Positions 1 to 8,539 are shown, counted from the first letter of the stretch. The stretch: DNA of 36,873 nt from Caryophanales bacterium (GCA_021621525.1 JAJVUU010000013.1:1-36873), one strand, 5' to 3'. Notes: a model not told the origin generated them from the sequence alone. Numbers and translations: made by a program.

Positions 1-112
1 ATATAAAATAGACCTTATTGAAATGATAATCATCTGCAATGATACGGCCAATTTGAGAAACACCTTCATTGCGGAAATATATCTTGGTCGGACATTGAAA
101 ATCAAAATCCAT
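1..112 (-). CDS. Iron-containing alcohol dehydrogenase, N-terminal fragment
   Basis: The start codon is at 112 (minus) behind a GGGAGA ribosome binding site, and the gene runs off the left edge, so only about 37 residues are visible. They begin MDFDFQCPTKIYF and continue with a GVSQIGRII segment. This is the usual N-terminal strand-helix of family III (Fe-dependent) alcohol dehydrogenases, where an F-x-x-P-T-K-I-x-F segment precedes the nucleotide-binding fold. Such enzymes interconvert aldehydes or ketones and alcohols using NAD(P)H. The gene lies 38 bases downstream of the TetR regulator on the same strand, so the two probably form a unit. No catalytic or metal-binding residue is inside the window, so the assignment rests on the N-terminus only. 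Confidence 0.6.
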   Translation of the reverse strand, partial: MDFDFQCPTKIYFRNEGVSQIGRIIADDYHFNKVYFI

Positions 113-150
113 ATTTTATCTCCCTGATTGAAATCATAAAAAGAAAACCA

Positions 151-693
151 TCAACGATTGAATCTAAGAATCGCTTCCTTGGTCGTTTCGGCAGAGCCGA
201 TTATGGCTTTGCAATAATCGATGCACTTTTCCTTGGAAGGCAGATAGTTGTTCTGAACATACATTCTCACGACTTCCAGCAAACCTGCAATATAGAAAGA
301 AATCAAAGCATCCTTTTGTTCTGTATACAAAGTCAGATATTCCATGATGTTCCTCGAAAAGATGAGGTCCAACATCTTCTTGGTGAAATCATAGATGCAA
401 TCCCAAAAAATGGCCCTGGATTCATCGTCGCTGTTGCAAAGAGCTATAAAGGAAGCATTGTTGTCAAAATAGTTGAAGACATCTGAAATCAAATAATCTT
501 CGCGAATCTGGGTTTTCAAAGAATCCCTGACAAAATAAGCCAGGCAATCGTGAAGCGTGTTGAAATAATAGTAAAAACTCTGACGAGAGCATCTCATACT
601 CTCGCAGATGTCAGAAATCGAAACTTTGGAAAAACCTTTTTTCTTCATCTGGTGATTCAATTCCTGAGCAAATTCATACTTTCTCTTATTCAT
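151..693 (-). CDS. TetR/AcrR family transcriptional regulator
   Basis: A 180-residue protein with an N-terminal helix-turn-helix: residues about 5-50 read KGFSKVSISDICESMRCSRQSFYYYF, the typical TetR pattern of helix 1, a turn, and a recognition helix ending in YYYF. The rest is helical, as expected of a ligand and dimerisation domain. The start at 693 was chosen over an upstream in-frame codon because AAAGGAG lies eight bases before it. Usual TetR length is about 190 residues. It precedes the alcohol dehydrogenase on the same strand, a layout like DhaS-type regulators of alcohol or dihydroxyacetone metabolism. That specific role is inference. No clear operator palindrome was identified. Confidence 0.85.
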   Translation of the reverse strand: MNKRKYEFAQELNHQMKKKGFSKVSISDICESMRCSRQSFYYYFNTLHDCLAYFVRDSLKTQIREDYLISDVFNYFDNNASFIALCNSDDESRAIFWDCIYDFTKKMLDLIFSRNIMEYLTLYTEQKDALISFYIAGLLEVVRMYVQNNYLPSKEKCIDYCKAIIGSAETTKEAILRFNR

Positions 694-969
694 GGACAAG
701 GCTCCTTTGAATGCTGAAACAACGGGCAACTTGTAATAGGCAAAATGTTATTTTTTACTAATACAAAAATAATACTTTGTAATAATATTTTAACTGAGCA
801 AAAGCCAAATAGCAAGAGAAATGTAAGCGATACGAATCCACTGTAAAGCCATTTTGAAAACGTCATTTCCGATTCAAATCCAGGTGTCTGAAAAGCCACC
901 TGAAAAAGTCAAAAATCGGCTTAGTTATCGGCAAAACTTGTATACAAGAAGCAAGTGACTTCAATTCTA

Positions 970-998
970 TTTCTTTCATTATTTTTTTATGCTAGAAT
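970..998 (+). promoter_or_regulatory. Candidate promoter of ppdK
   Basis: An extended -10 element (TG-C-TAGAAT, with TAGAAT at 993-998) sits about 45 bases before the ppdK start. The region 17 bases upstream (TTTCTT) is a poor -35 match, which fits an extended -10 promoter. The rest of the 730-1042 interval is AT-rich and divergent with respect to the TetR gene; no other element could be supported there. Confidence 0.45.
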
Positions 999-1042
999 AC
1001 CCTTTGGGTAAAACCTGAATTTATTACAAACTAGGAGGAAAA

Positions 1043-3793
1043 ATGCCTACAACAAAGAAAACTGTTGCTGGAAAAGCAACTACCAAGAAGGCAACTACCA
1101 GAAAGACTGCCACAAAAGCAGTTCCTGGCAAATTCGTCTATGCCTTCGGAGAAGCTTATGGATTAGGAAAACCGCTCTTAGGCGGCAAAGGTGCCGGTTT
1201 GGCCGAAATGGCCCATATCGGAATCCGCATTCCGGATGGTTTCACCATCACCACCGAGGCTTGCACTGCCTATCATTCCAATGGTAAGAAGATCCCGACC
1301 AACATCCAGAAGCAGATTGAGGAAAATATCAAGGAATTACAGAAGAGAACCGGAAAGACCTTCGGCAAAGGCCCGAAGCCGCTTCTCGTCTCTGTCCGTT
1401 CCGGTGCCAGAGTCTCTATGCCTGGTATGATGGATACGATCTTGAACCTCGGCTTGAACGACGAAACCGTCGAAGCCTTGGCCAAGCTCTCCGGAAAGCC
1501 TAGATTCGCCTATGACTGCTATAGACGTTTCATCTTGATGTTCACCAACATCGCCAAAGGACATCCGAGAACCGAAATGGATGCCATGCTCGATGAAATC
1601 AAGAAAGCACGTGGCATCACCAATGATAAAGATGTCGAAGTCGAAGATCTCAAGACTTTGATTGAAAAATACAAAGCCTACTATCTCAAGACTTTCGGTG
1701 AAGAATTCCCGAGCAATCCTAAGGATCAGCTTATGACTGCCGTCAAGGCCATCTTTGACTCCTGGGACAACGAGAGAGCTTATCTCTACAGAAAGATGAA
1801 CAACATCCCGTATGATTGGGGTACTGCCGTCAATGTCCAGCAGATGGCTTTCGGAAATATGAATGACAACTCCGGTACCGGTGTCGGCTTCACCCGTCAG
1901 CCTACCGATGGTGTCAACAAGATTTTCGCTGAATACCTCATCAACGCCCAGGGCGAAGATGTCGTTGCCGGTATCCGTACTCCTCTCCACATCGATGCCC
2001 TCAAGGAAACTCAGCCAAAGATTTACAAGCAGTTGGTTGATTCCGCCAAGAAGCTCGAGAAGCATTATAAGGATATGCAGGACTTCGAATTCACTGTCGA
2101 AGACGGAACCTTGTACTTCCTCCAGACCAGAAACGGAAAGAGAACCGGACCTGCCGCTCTCAAGGTTGCAACCGATATGGTCAAGGAAGGCCTCATCAAC
2201 GAACAGGAAGCTGTCCTGAGAGTCGATCCGAGATCTCTTGATCAGTTATTGCATCCTACCTTTGTCGAAGAAGCCGAAAAGAAGGCCGTCATCATCGGCC
2301 ACGGCAATGCTGCCGGCCCGGGTGCCGCCGTCGGTCACATCTGCTTCTCCGCTGAAAAAGCTCAGCAGATCGTTGCCAAGGACAAGAAGGCTCAGCTCAT
2401 CTTGGTCAGAGCCGAAACATCTCCGGAAGATCTCGGTGGTATGGTCGCTGCCCAGGGTGTCCTCACCATGCGCGGTGGTATGACCTCTCACGCTGCCGTC
2501 GTCGCCCGTCAGATCGGTAAGACCTGCATCACCGGTTGCGGTGAACTGAAGGTCGATGAAGCCACTGGCACCATGACCTTAGGTGGTCATTCCTACAAGG
2601 AAGGCGATGTCATCTCCATCAACGGTTCCACCGGTACCATCTATGATGGCGCTGTCGAAACCAAGGAAGGCGGAGACAATCCGAACTTCGTCAAAGTCCT
2701 CAAGTGGGCTGACAAGTATGCCAGAATCAAAGTCTATGCCAACGCCGACACTCCGGAAGAGGCTGCCAATGCCATCCGCTTCGGTGCCCATGGTATCGGT
2801 CTCTGCCGTACTGAACATATGTTCCGTGGCAAGGACAGACTTATCATCATGCAGGAAATGATTCTCTCCTCCACTACCGAAGAAAGAGTCAAATATCTCG
2901 AACAGCTCGAGAAATTCCAGGAAGAAGACTTCTACAAGATGTTCGTCAAGCTCGGCAACGTCAAGTTCAATGTCAGATTGCTTGACCCGCCGCTCGATGA
3001 ATACCTCCCGACCAAGCCGGAAGATGTCGCTGACCTCGCCAAGAAGACTGGCAAGAGCGTCGAAGAAGTCAACAGAAGAATCACTGAACTTCATATGACC
3101 AACCCGATGATGGGTCTCCGTGGCTGCCGTCTGGATGTCGTCTATCCTGAAATCGGTAAGATGCAGGCTGAAGCCGTCATCAAAGCTGCCTTGAGAGCCG
3201 AAGAAACTCTCACTGCCCAGAACAACGGCAAGAAGGTCCATCTTGAAGCTTCCCTCATGGTTCCTCAGGTTGTCGCTGTCAAGGAATTCAAGTTCGTCAA
3301 GGATTTGGTCAGCGAAGTCGCCGACAAGATCATCTCCGAATCCACCTTCGATCCGAAGATGAAGTACATCGTCGGTACCATGATCGAAACTCCTCGTGCC
3401 GCCCTCACCGGTGGTGAAATCGGTGCTGAAGCTGCCTATTTCTCCTATGGAACCAATGACCTTACCCAGTTCACCTATGGTTTCTCCAGAAATGACTACT
3501 CCGCCTTCATCAACCAGTACCTCAACAACAACCTCATCGACTTCGATCCGTTCAAGACCATCGATGCCGATGCCGTCAAGAGACTCATCAAGCTCTCGGT
3601 TGAGGAAGGCAAGGCTGCCAACCCGAAGTTGCTCTGCGGTATCTGCGGCGAAGCTGGTGGCGATCCGGAATCCATCGCGGTCTTCCACGATGCCGGTATC
3701 GACTATGTTTCCTGCTCTCCGTTCCGTGTCCCCGGTGCAAGACTTGCTGCCGCTCAGGCTGCAATCCGTGCCGAAGGAAAATACTCTTACTAA
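1043..3793 (+). CDS. ppdK: Pyruvate, phosphate dikinase
   Basis: A 916-residue enzyme that interconverts pyruvate, ATP and phosphate with PEP, AMP and pyrophosphate. In anaerobes it often serves glycolysis or gluconeogenesis. The N-terminal ATP-grasp domain begins at about residue 32 with FGEAYGLGKPLLGGKGAGLAEM. The swivelling phosphohistidine domain has the catalytic motif GGMTSHAAVVAR, with the phosphorylated His in TSH. The C-terminal PEP/pyruvate barrel ends with LLCGICGEAGGDP, which carries the catalytic Cys. An AGGAGG site lies just before the ATG. Residues 2-30 are an unusual Lys/Thr/Ala-rich tail not needed by the family (about 880 residues is usual). The gene stands alone, with its own promoter and terminator. 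Confidence 0.97.
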   Translation: MPTTKKTVAGKATTKKATTRKTATKAVPGKFVYAFGEAYGLGKPLLGGKGAGLAEMAHIGIRIPDGFTITTEACTAYHSNGKKIPTNIQKQIEENIKELQKRTGKTFGKGPKPLLVSVRSGARVSMPGMMDTILNLGLNDETVEALAKLSGKPRFAYDCYRRFILMFTNIAKGHPRTEMDAMLDEIKKARGITNDKDVEVEDLKTLIEKYKAYYLKTFGEEFPSNPKDQLMTAVKAIFDSWDNERAYLYRKMNNIPYDWGTAVNVQQMAFGNMNDNSGTGVGFTRQPTDGVNKIFAEYLINAQGEDVVAGIRTPLHIDALKETQPKIYKQLVDSAKKLEKHYKDMQDFEFTVEDGTLYFLQTRNGKRTGPAALKVATDMVKEGLINEQEAVLRVDPRSLDQLLHPTFVEEAEKKAVIIGHGNAAGPGAAVGHICFSAEKAQQIVAKDKKAQLILVRAETSPEDLGGMVAAQGVLTMRGGMTSHAAVVARQIGKTCITGCGELKVDEATGTMTLGGHSYKEGDVISINGSTGTIYDGAVETKEGGDNPNFVKVLKWADKYARIKVYANADTPEEAANAIRFGAHGIGLCRTEHMFRGKDRLIIMQEMILSSTTEERVKYLEQLEKFQEEDFYKMFVKLGNVKFNVRLLDPPLDEYLPTKPEDVADLAKKTGKSVEEVNRRITELHMTNPMMGLRGCRLDVVYPEIGKMQAEAVIKAALRAEETLTAQNNGKKVHLEASLMVPQVVAVKEFKFVKDLVSEVADKIISESTFDPKMKYIVGTMIETPRAALTGGEIGAEAAYFSYGTNDLTQFTYGFSRNDYSAFINQYLNNNLIDFDPFKTIDADAVKRLIKLSVEEGKAANPKLLCGICGEAGGDPESIAVFHDAGIDYVSCSPFRVPGARLAAAQAAIRAEGKYSY

Positions 3794-3813
3794 TTCCTTC
3801 TAGATTCAATATT

Positions 3814-3841
3814 GGGTCAGCTTCGGCTGACCCTCTTTTTT
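3814..3841 (+). terminator. Intrinsic terminator of ppdK
   Basis: A perfect 8-bp stem GGGTCAGC/GCTGACCC closes a TTCG tetraloop (3814-3833) and is followed by TCTTTTTT. It lies 20 bases after the ppdK stop. Confidence 0.93.
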
Positions 3842-3861
3842 ATGTTCGCTGTGCATCCTTC

Positions 3862-3890
3862 TTGTCGCAAGCCATTCACAAATCTATAAT
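3862..3890 (+). promoter_or_regulatory. Promoter of the GNAT-mutY gene, leaderless
   Basis: TTGTCG (3862-3867), a 17-base spacer and a perfect TATAAT (3885-3890) end only six bases before the ATG at 3897. Transcription from this promoter would start at or next to the A of the start codon. There is no Shine-Dalgarno sequence in the intervening bases (AAAACC). Confidence 0.65.
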
Positions 3891-3896
3891 AAAACC

Positions 3897-5408
3897 ATGA
3901 TTCAAATCAGAAAAACAACGGCACAAGATTCTCTCGATGTTCTCGCCCTTTATAAAGAAGCAAGAGAATACATGGCAAAGAACAATAATCCAAACCAATG
4001 GCAGGACTTACCAGCCATCACAAGACTTGTCTTATCCGACATCAAAAAAGGTATTTCCTATGTCTTGCTGGATGCCGGAAGAATAGAAGCTGCATTCAGC
4101 CTGAAGGAAGAAGCAGAGGAAACCTATGCCGACATAGAGGGGAGTTGGAAAGATGACTCCCCTTATTTCACCATCCACAAGCTTGCCTGTCGCACGCATC
4201 AGAAAGGATACTCCTCCAGTCTTATCCGTTTTGCCTTCCTTCAAATGAGACATCTCAGGCTTGATACCCACCAAGACAACATCCCGATGCAACGCCTGAT
4301 TCAGAAGATGGGTTTCACCTACTGTGGAATCATCCATCTGAAAGACGGCAGTCCTCGTCTTGCCTATGAAAAGGTCGCATCCTTCGAGGATGTTCTTTCC
4401 TATTGGTATGGATTCAACAAAAGGGATTTTCCATGGAGAAAAGATGACGATCCCTATCATGTCTATCTCAGCGAAATCATGCTTCAGCAGACCAGGGCAG
4501 AGACTGTCAAAGAATATTACACAAGATTTCTTTCTGCCCTTCCCACAATTGCCAGCCTCGCCAAATGTGAAGAAGATGTCTATCTCAAATTATGGCAAGG
4601 CCTAGGCTATTATTCAAGAGTCAGGAATCTTCATAAGACAGCAATCATCATTCAGGAACGTTACCATGGAGTTTTTCCAAAGTTGAAGGAAGAGCTTCTC
4701 TCCCTTCCTGGAATCGGCGAATATACATCATCCGCCATCCTTTCCATCGCCTTCCATGAAAAGGCAGTCGCAGTAGACGGAAACCTCTTCCGTGTATTTG
4801 CCCGACTTACCGAGTACCCTCATTCCATAGATTATGGCAAGGCAAAAAAGGACTGCGAATACTATTTTTTAAAAAGAATGACCGTCAATCCAGGCCTCTT
4901 CAACCAAGCCTTGATGGACTTAGGGGAACTTGTATGTCTTCCGAACGGGCTTCCAAAATGTAATCTTTGTCCATTGCGTACAGAATGTCTTTGCTTCCAT
5001 GACAGTTCCTATAAAACCTACCCATCAAAGAAGAAAAAGAAAGAAAAGAAAGTCTTGGATAAGACAGTCTTCCTTTTCATCTATAAAGACAAAACCTATA
5101 TCCGAAAAAGAGAAGAACACGGACTGCTTGCCTCTCTCTACGAATATCCCAATGTAGATTCCAAGATGAATCCTGATGACGTCAAAAAACATTTGGAAAA
5201 GCTAGGCATATCCTATTTTGACATCAGGAAAGGCATTGAAGCAAAACATGTATTTACACATCTCATCTGGCAGATGCAAAGCTATGTCGTCTGTCTCGAT
5301 AAGCCACTCAAAGACATGATAGAGGTAAGAAAAGCAGATATCCAGGAAACCTATTCCATTCCTTCTGCTTTTTCGAAATTCACGGATTATCTTCTAGAAA
5401 ATCTCTGA
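3897..5408 (+). CDS. mutY: GNAT acetyltransferase-MutY adenine glycosylase fusion
   Basis: A 503-residue fusion protein. Residues 1-160 look like a GNAT N-acetyltransferase (start MIQIRKTTAQD, a core near KLACRTHQKGYSSSLI and the end MGFTYCGIIHLKDG). Residues 165-503 are MutY, which removes adenine mispaired with 8-oxoguanine. Supporting features are the catalytic Glu193 in LSEIMLQQTR, the helix-hairpin-helix LPGIGEYTSSA at 270-280, the catalytic Asp294 in VDGN, and iron-sulfur cysteines at 347, 355, 358 and 364. The first cysteine spacing is seven rather than the usual six residues. A Lys-rich linker (about 375-385) leads to the C-terminal NUDIX-like 8-oxoG recognition domain, with the expected KHVFTHLIW. 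The substrate of the GNAT half is unknown. The start follows the promoter directly. Confidence 0.9.
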   Translation: MIQIRKTTAQDSLDVLALYKEAREYMAKNNNPNQWQDLPAITRLVLSDIKKGISYVLLDAGRIEAAFSLKEEAEETYADIEGSWKDDSPYFTIHKLACRTHQKGYSSSLIRFAFLQMRHLRLDTHQDNIPMQRLIQKMGFTYCGIIHLKDGSPRLAYEKVASFEDVLSYWYGFNKRDFPWRKDDDPYHVYLSEIMLQQTRAETVKEYYTRFLSALPTIASLAKCEEDVYLKLWQGLGYYSRVRNLHKTAIIIQERYHGVFPKLKEELLSLPGIGEYTSSAILSIAFHEKAVAVDGNLFRVFARLTEYPHSIDYGKAKKDCEYYFLKRMTVNPGLFNQALMDLGELVCLPNGLPKCNLCPLRTECLCFHDSSYKTYPSKKKKKEKKVLDKTVFLFIYKDKTYIRKREEHGLLASLYEYPNVDSKMNPDDVKKHLEKLGISYFDIRKGIEAKHVFTHLIWQMQSYVVCLDKPLKDMIEVRKADIQETYSIPSAFSKFTDYLLENL

Positions 5409-5741
5409 TTTCAGAAGATAATCCAACCTTTTTCTTCCCAAGATATAAAAAACAACGATAAGTATCGCAAACAAAACACCTTCCATCAAAGCTCCATAAA
5501 TGAAGCGTCGGAAGACAAAGCCGCTGAAAACCATGAAGCCTCCGCCAAGAATGACAAAGATAAAATGTCCGACCAGGCACAATGTCGGTCCAGCACCTTT
5601 CTTCATCAAATCCGAAGCATTGCTGACATTGAAGTTTGGAAAACGGACACCTATATAGAAACTGTTATGAAGAAGTAAAACAAAAGATGGGGAAAGAAAA
5701 AGAGCTGTTGCCCCTACCCTGATTTTCTCAAGGTTTTGCAA
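5394..5741 (-). CDS. Small hypothetical membrane protein
   Basis: A reading frame of up to 115 codons overlaps the 3' end of mutY tail to tail by 15 bases. The translation is hydrophobic, with two or three likely membrane helices: one near residues 13-33, then FIFVILGGGFMVFSGFVF and LFAILIVVFYIL, and a basic end (GRKRLDYLLK). It matches no family I recognise. The longest version starts with TTG at 5741, with AAGGGGG three bases upstream. That start sits inside the HIT terminator stem, so a later start, for example the ATG at 5603 (70 residues), is possible. Composition supports a real protein, but the start is doubtful. Confidence 0.45.
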   Translation of the reverse strand: MQNLEKIRVGATALFLSPSFVLLLHNSFYIGVRFPNFNVSNASDLMKKGAGPTLCLVGHFIFVILGGGFMVFSGFVFRRFIYGALMEGVLFAILIVVFYILGRKRLDYLLKSEIF

Positions 5742-5747
5742 CAGCCC
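5693..5747 (-). terminator. Intrinsic terminator of the yjjI-yjjW-HIT operon
   Basis: On the minus strand GGGCTGTTGC (5747-5738) pairs with GCAACAGCTC (5711-5702), nine to ten pairs with one G-U, followed by TTTTTCTTT. It begins seven bases after the HIT stop codon. The loop is long (26 bases). Confidence 0.7.
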
Positions 5748-5753
5748 CCTTTT

Positions 5754-6185
5754 CTATTTCAGATGTGCCTTGATTTTCTGAGCAATCTTCTCGAGTTCTT
5801 CATCAGGAAGATCATGAAGGTGTGGATTCATCAGGAATACACCGCCCCATTCATATCCATCCTTGTATTTTGGGCAAAGATGACAATGAAGGTGTTTTCC
5901 TGTATCTCCATAAAATCCGTAATTGACTTTATCAGGATGGAAGGCCTCATGGATTGCAGACGAAACATTTGCGATATCCTCGAGGAACAGTTCTCTCTCT
6001 TCCTTGGAAATATCGACGATTTCAGAGACGTGGTCTTTATAGGCGACAATGCATCTTCCCAAGTGGGACTGTTCCCTGAAAACATATAATGAACTGACTT
6101 TCAGATCCATCACATAATAACCGAATCCCTGATAAAGCTCCGGTTTTTCTTCTCTCATACAATATGCACAATTTTGATCTTTCAT
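5754..6185 (-). CDS. HIT family protein (histidine triad hydrolase)
   Basis: A 143-residue protein of the HIT superfamily, nucleotide-binding hydrolases or transferases acting on phosphoramidates, dinucleoside polyphosphates or nucleotidyl conjugates. The histidine triad is HLHCHL, with His98, His100 and His102, preceded by GDTGK. An N-terminal CAYC pair (Cys6, Cys9) resembles the zinc-binding start of some HIT proteins. A ribosome binding site (AAAGGAG) overlaps the last codons of yjjW, and the gene begins six bases after that stop, so it is the third gene of the operon. The substrate cannot be told from sequence. Confidence 0.9.
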   Translation of the reverse strand: MKDQNCAYCMREEKPELYQGFGYYVMDLKVSSLYVFREQSHLGRCIVAYKDHVSEIVDISKEERELFLEDIANVSSAIHEAFHPDKVNYGFYGDTGKHLHCHLCPKYKDGYEWGGVFLMNPHLHDLPDEELEKIAQKIKAHLK

Positions 6186-6191
6186 GTTATG

Positions 6192-7031
6192 TTATCTCCT
6201 TTCTATATTTTCAAATCCAAGACTTTCTGCATAGGCCTGAAGTTCATCCATTTCTTCCTTGCTCGGAGAAGGATGATTCTCAAGCTCGCCACGGACACCG
6301 TTCTTCCTGAAGGAAATCAGTTTGATTCTCGTCTTCCTTATATGTTCGGAAGCAAGCGTATCATGAATACCAAGGAGGCAATCCTTGGCGTCGACATAGC
6401 CTGGCACGTAGACGATTCTCAGTTCTTCGATTTTGGAAACGCCATCCAAATACTTCAGGTTCTTCTTGACCATCTGATTGGAATATCCGACCAACTTCGT
6501 ATAGACATCATCTTTCCAGGACTTGATGTCAAGCATGACACCATCCGTGACGTCCATCAATTCAGGATACTTGGAATAATCGACCATGCCATTGGAATCC
6601 ATAAGACAGGTCAATCCATCCTTTTTGGCAAGGCGAAAGAGTTCAGTCAGGAATTCCGGATAGAGAGAACATTCCCCACCGCTAGTCGTGATGCCACGGA
6701 TGAAACCGACGTTCTTCCGAATCCGGGAATAGACATCCTCGGCAGTAAGGTATTCGATTTTTGGAGAAGCATGGTTCGGACAGACGGCAATGCATGTATC
6801 ACATGAGATACATTTCGTCTTATTCCAGACCACCTTGCCATCTTGTATCGATAAGGCACCAGACGGGCAGGATTTCACACACCTGCCACAATGGATGCAC
6901 ATCCTTTGAGTCTCTGGATTATGGCAATACAAGCAATGAATGTTACACTTCTGGACAAAGATGCTGGTTCTGAGCCCTGGTCCATCGACCGTCGAAAGGT
7001 CGATGATCTTATTGACAGGAACCCTGTACAT
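6192..7031 (-). CDS. yjjW: YjjW-type glycine radical enzyme activase (radical SAM)
   Basis: A 279-residue radical SAM enzyme that would install the glycyl radical in the neighbouring YjjI-like protein. It has the CxxxCxxC cluster motif (Cys29, Cys33, Cys36) after DGPGLRTSIF. This is followed by an inserted ferredoxin-like pair of 4Fe-4S motifs (Cys45/48/51/55 and Cys74/77/80/84), characteristic of activases of this class rather than of PflA. TTSGGECSLYPEF is the SAM-contacting region. The ATG at 7031 overlaps the yjjI stop (TGATG), so the two are translationally coupled; a TTG one codon earlier is possible. Such enzymes work only without oxygen. Confidence 0.93.
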   Translation of the reverse strand: MYRVPVNKIIDLSTVDGPGLRTSIFVQKCNIHCLYCHNPETQRMCIHCGRCVKSCPSGALSIQDGKVVWNKTKCISCDTCIAVCPNHASPKIEYLTAEDVYSRIRKNVGFIRGITTSGGECSLYPEFLTELFRLAKKDGLTCLMDSNGMVDYSKYPELMDVTDGVMLDIKSWKDDVYTKLVGYSNQMVKKNLKYLDGVSKIEELRIVYVPGYVDAKDCLLGIHDTLASEHIRKTRIKLISFRKNGVRGELENHPSPSKEEMDELQAYAESLGFENIERR

Positions 7032-8539
7032 CAAGCCATTCTGACCTTTCTTTCCTTAAGGTTGTTCACGTTGTAATTCTTCATTCCAAGAACTGTCGTC
7101 TGTTTGATGACAGGATTTCCCTTGGAAAGTTTTTCCATCTCCGAACGCTTGACCAGATATCCTGTGATTCTTACCAAATCCGTGTTGGCAGAATAGAAAG
7201 ACATATAATGGACACCGATTCTGAATGCTCCCTTCACGATATCCAGAAGAGCTGCCGGGTTCTGCTTGACATTGTCAGCAATCGGGAAGATGTCTCCGAC
7301 ACCTGCAGGGAAATAGCAATGATATCTTGCTGAATGGCGAAGATGATCCAAGAAGTTCTCCGGTTCATCACCGACGGGAATCCTGACACCGGAAGTGATA
7401 CCCTTGTCAGAATCAAGTCCGACCTGAGCATGCAGGACAAAATGATAATCGGTAAGCGGTGTATGATGTGCATGGAACGTATCGACGACTTCTCTGATTT
7501 TATCCATGATTCTTACACCAAGATCATCTGCTTCCTTATCCGTGCCATACTTCAGTCCTTTATCTTTCAGCAATGTATTGACACACTCGGCCAATCCAGT
7601 GACACCGAACATCGGAACAAAACGATCCTTGGAAATAAAGCCTTCCTTCACCAGGAACGAAGTCGTGAAAAAATTGGATTTTTCAAACAGGAAATCAATT
7701 CTTTCGTTCTCATAGTCGGCGATACACTTCAGGCATTCCGGAAGAACGACATTGATGAACTTCTCGATATCATTTGTCTCAAGGGCAAGCTTGGTAAGCG
7801 TAACCCTCGTCAACGTGAAGGAACCGCCACCGACAGGGAGAATATTGTAGCAGGAAGAGATACCATATCCGCCTTTATAGAAATCGCGGTTTGCAACATC
7901 ATTGCAGATGGCAGGGTTGGAACATTTCAAAGAACAGTTGATAGCCTTCTCCATGAATCCGTCCGGCGTGATGGCAGGATCATACTTGATGGTAAGATTC
8001 GGAACGGTATCCTGAAGTTCTTCCTCCACTTCCAGAATCAGATTCCCCACCCTGGTTTCCTTCGGCCCCAGATTGGCATGGCAGAAAGAATCATCGATGG
8101 TTCGATCGAGGAACATCAGGAAATGACGTAGCTTATCCTTGATTTCTTCATCCGACAAGCCGTCCGCATAAGGTTCAAGAAGATAATCCAATGAACCAAG
8201 ATAGACCGGGAAGGAAGTGATGGATGGAACATGATGATAGATCATCATCAGATTGAAAATCGCATCATCAAATGTCTTGGCAGGTTTGACCCTCAGGAAT
8301 TCAGAACCATTCTTCAGATATTTTTCATAATCAGGCATGACATATCTCGGACGATATGGGGCATGGCCTTCAAACAAGTCGTTGATGGCACCGGTGGAAA
8401 AATAATATTTCGTCCTTTCAGGAATATCCAGGACATCCAGTTCGTTTTCAGCCAGATTGGCCAAAGTTTTCAACTTTTGCTCATAGGTGAGCTCTTTTGA
8501 AGTGACAGCGTCATAGATTCCCTTTTTGAAATCAGGCAT
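7031..8539 (-). CDS. yjjI: YjjI family glycine radical enzyme
   Basis: A 502-residue protein matching the YjjI (DUF3029) family, distant relatives of pyruvate formate-lyase and anaerobic ribonucleotide reductase. The presumed radical-bearing loop is VRITGYLVK, with Gly460 near the C-terminus, instead of the common RVSGY. A SSCYNILPVGGGSFT segment may hold the thiyl cysteine. The start at 8539 was chosen because GGAGG lies ten bases upstream; an in-frame TTG two codons earlier is too close to it. The substrate of YjjI proteins is not established. It is first in an operon with its activase. Confidence 0.92.
   Translation of the reverse strand: MPDFKKGIYDAVTSKELTYEQKLKTLANLAENELDVLDIPERTKYYFSTGAINDLFEGHAPYRPRYVMPDYEKYLKNGSEFLRVKPAKTFDDAIFNLMMIYHHVPSITSFPVYLGSLDYLLEPYADGLSDEEIKDKLRHFLMFLDRTIDDSFCHANLGPKETRVGNLILEVEEELQDTVPNLTIKYDPAITPDGFMEKAINCSLKCSNPAICNDVANRDFYKGGYGISSCYNILPVGGGSFTLTRVTLTKLALETNDIEKFINVVLPECLKCIADYENERIDFLFEKSNFFTTSFLVKEGFISKDRFVPMFGVTGLAECVNTLLKDKGLKYGTDKEADDLGVRIMDKIREVVDTFHAHHTPLTDYHFVLHAQVGLDSDKGITSGVRIPVGDEPENFLDHLRHSARYHCYFPAGVGDIFPIADNVKQNPAALLDIVKGAFRIGVHYMSFYSANTDLVRITGYLVKRSEMEKLSKGNPVIKQTTVLGMKNYNVNNLKERKVRMA

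Noticed and set aside
1337..3688. Long minus-strand frames inside ppdK
   Set aside because: ppdK is certain from its motifs; the antisense frames follow from its codon bias.
5380..6089. Other small frames over the HIT gene and mutY end on both strands
   Set aside because: They overlap well-supported genes and show no ribosome binding site or family pattern.
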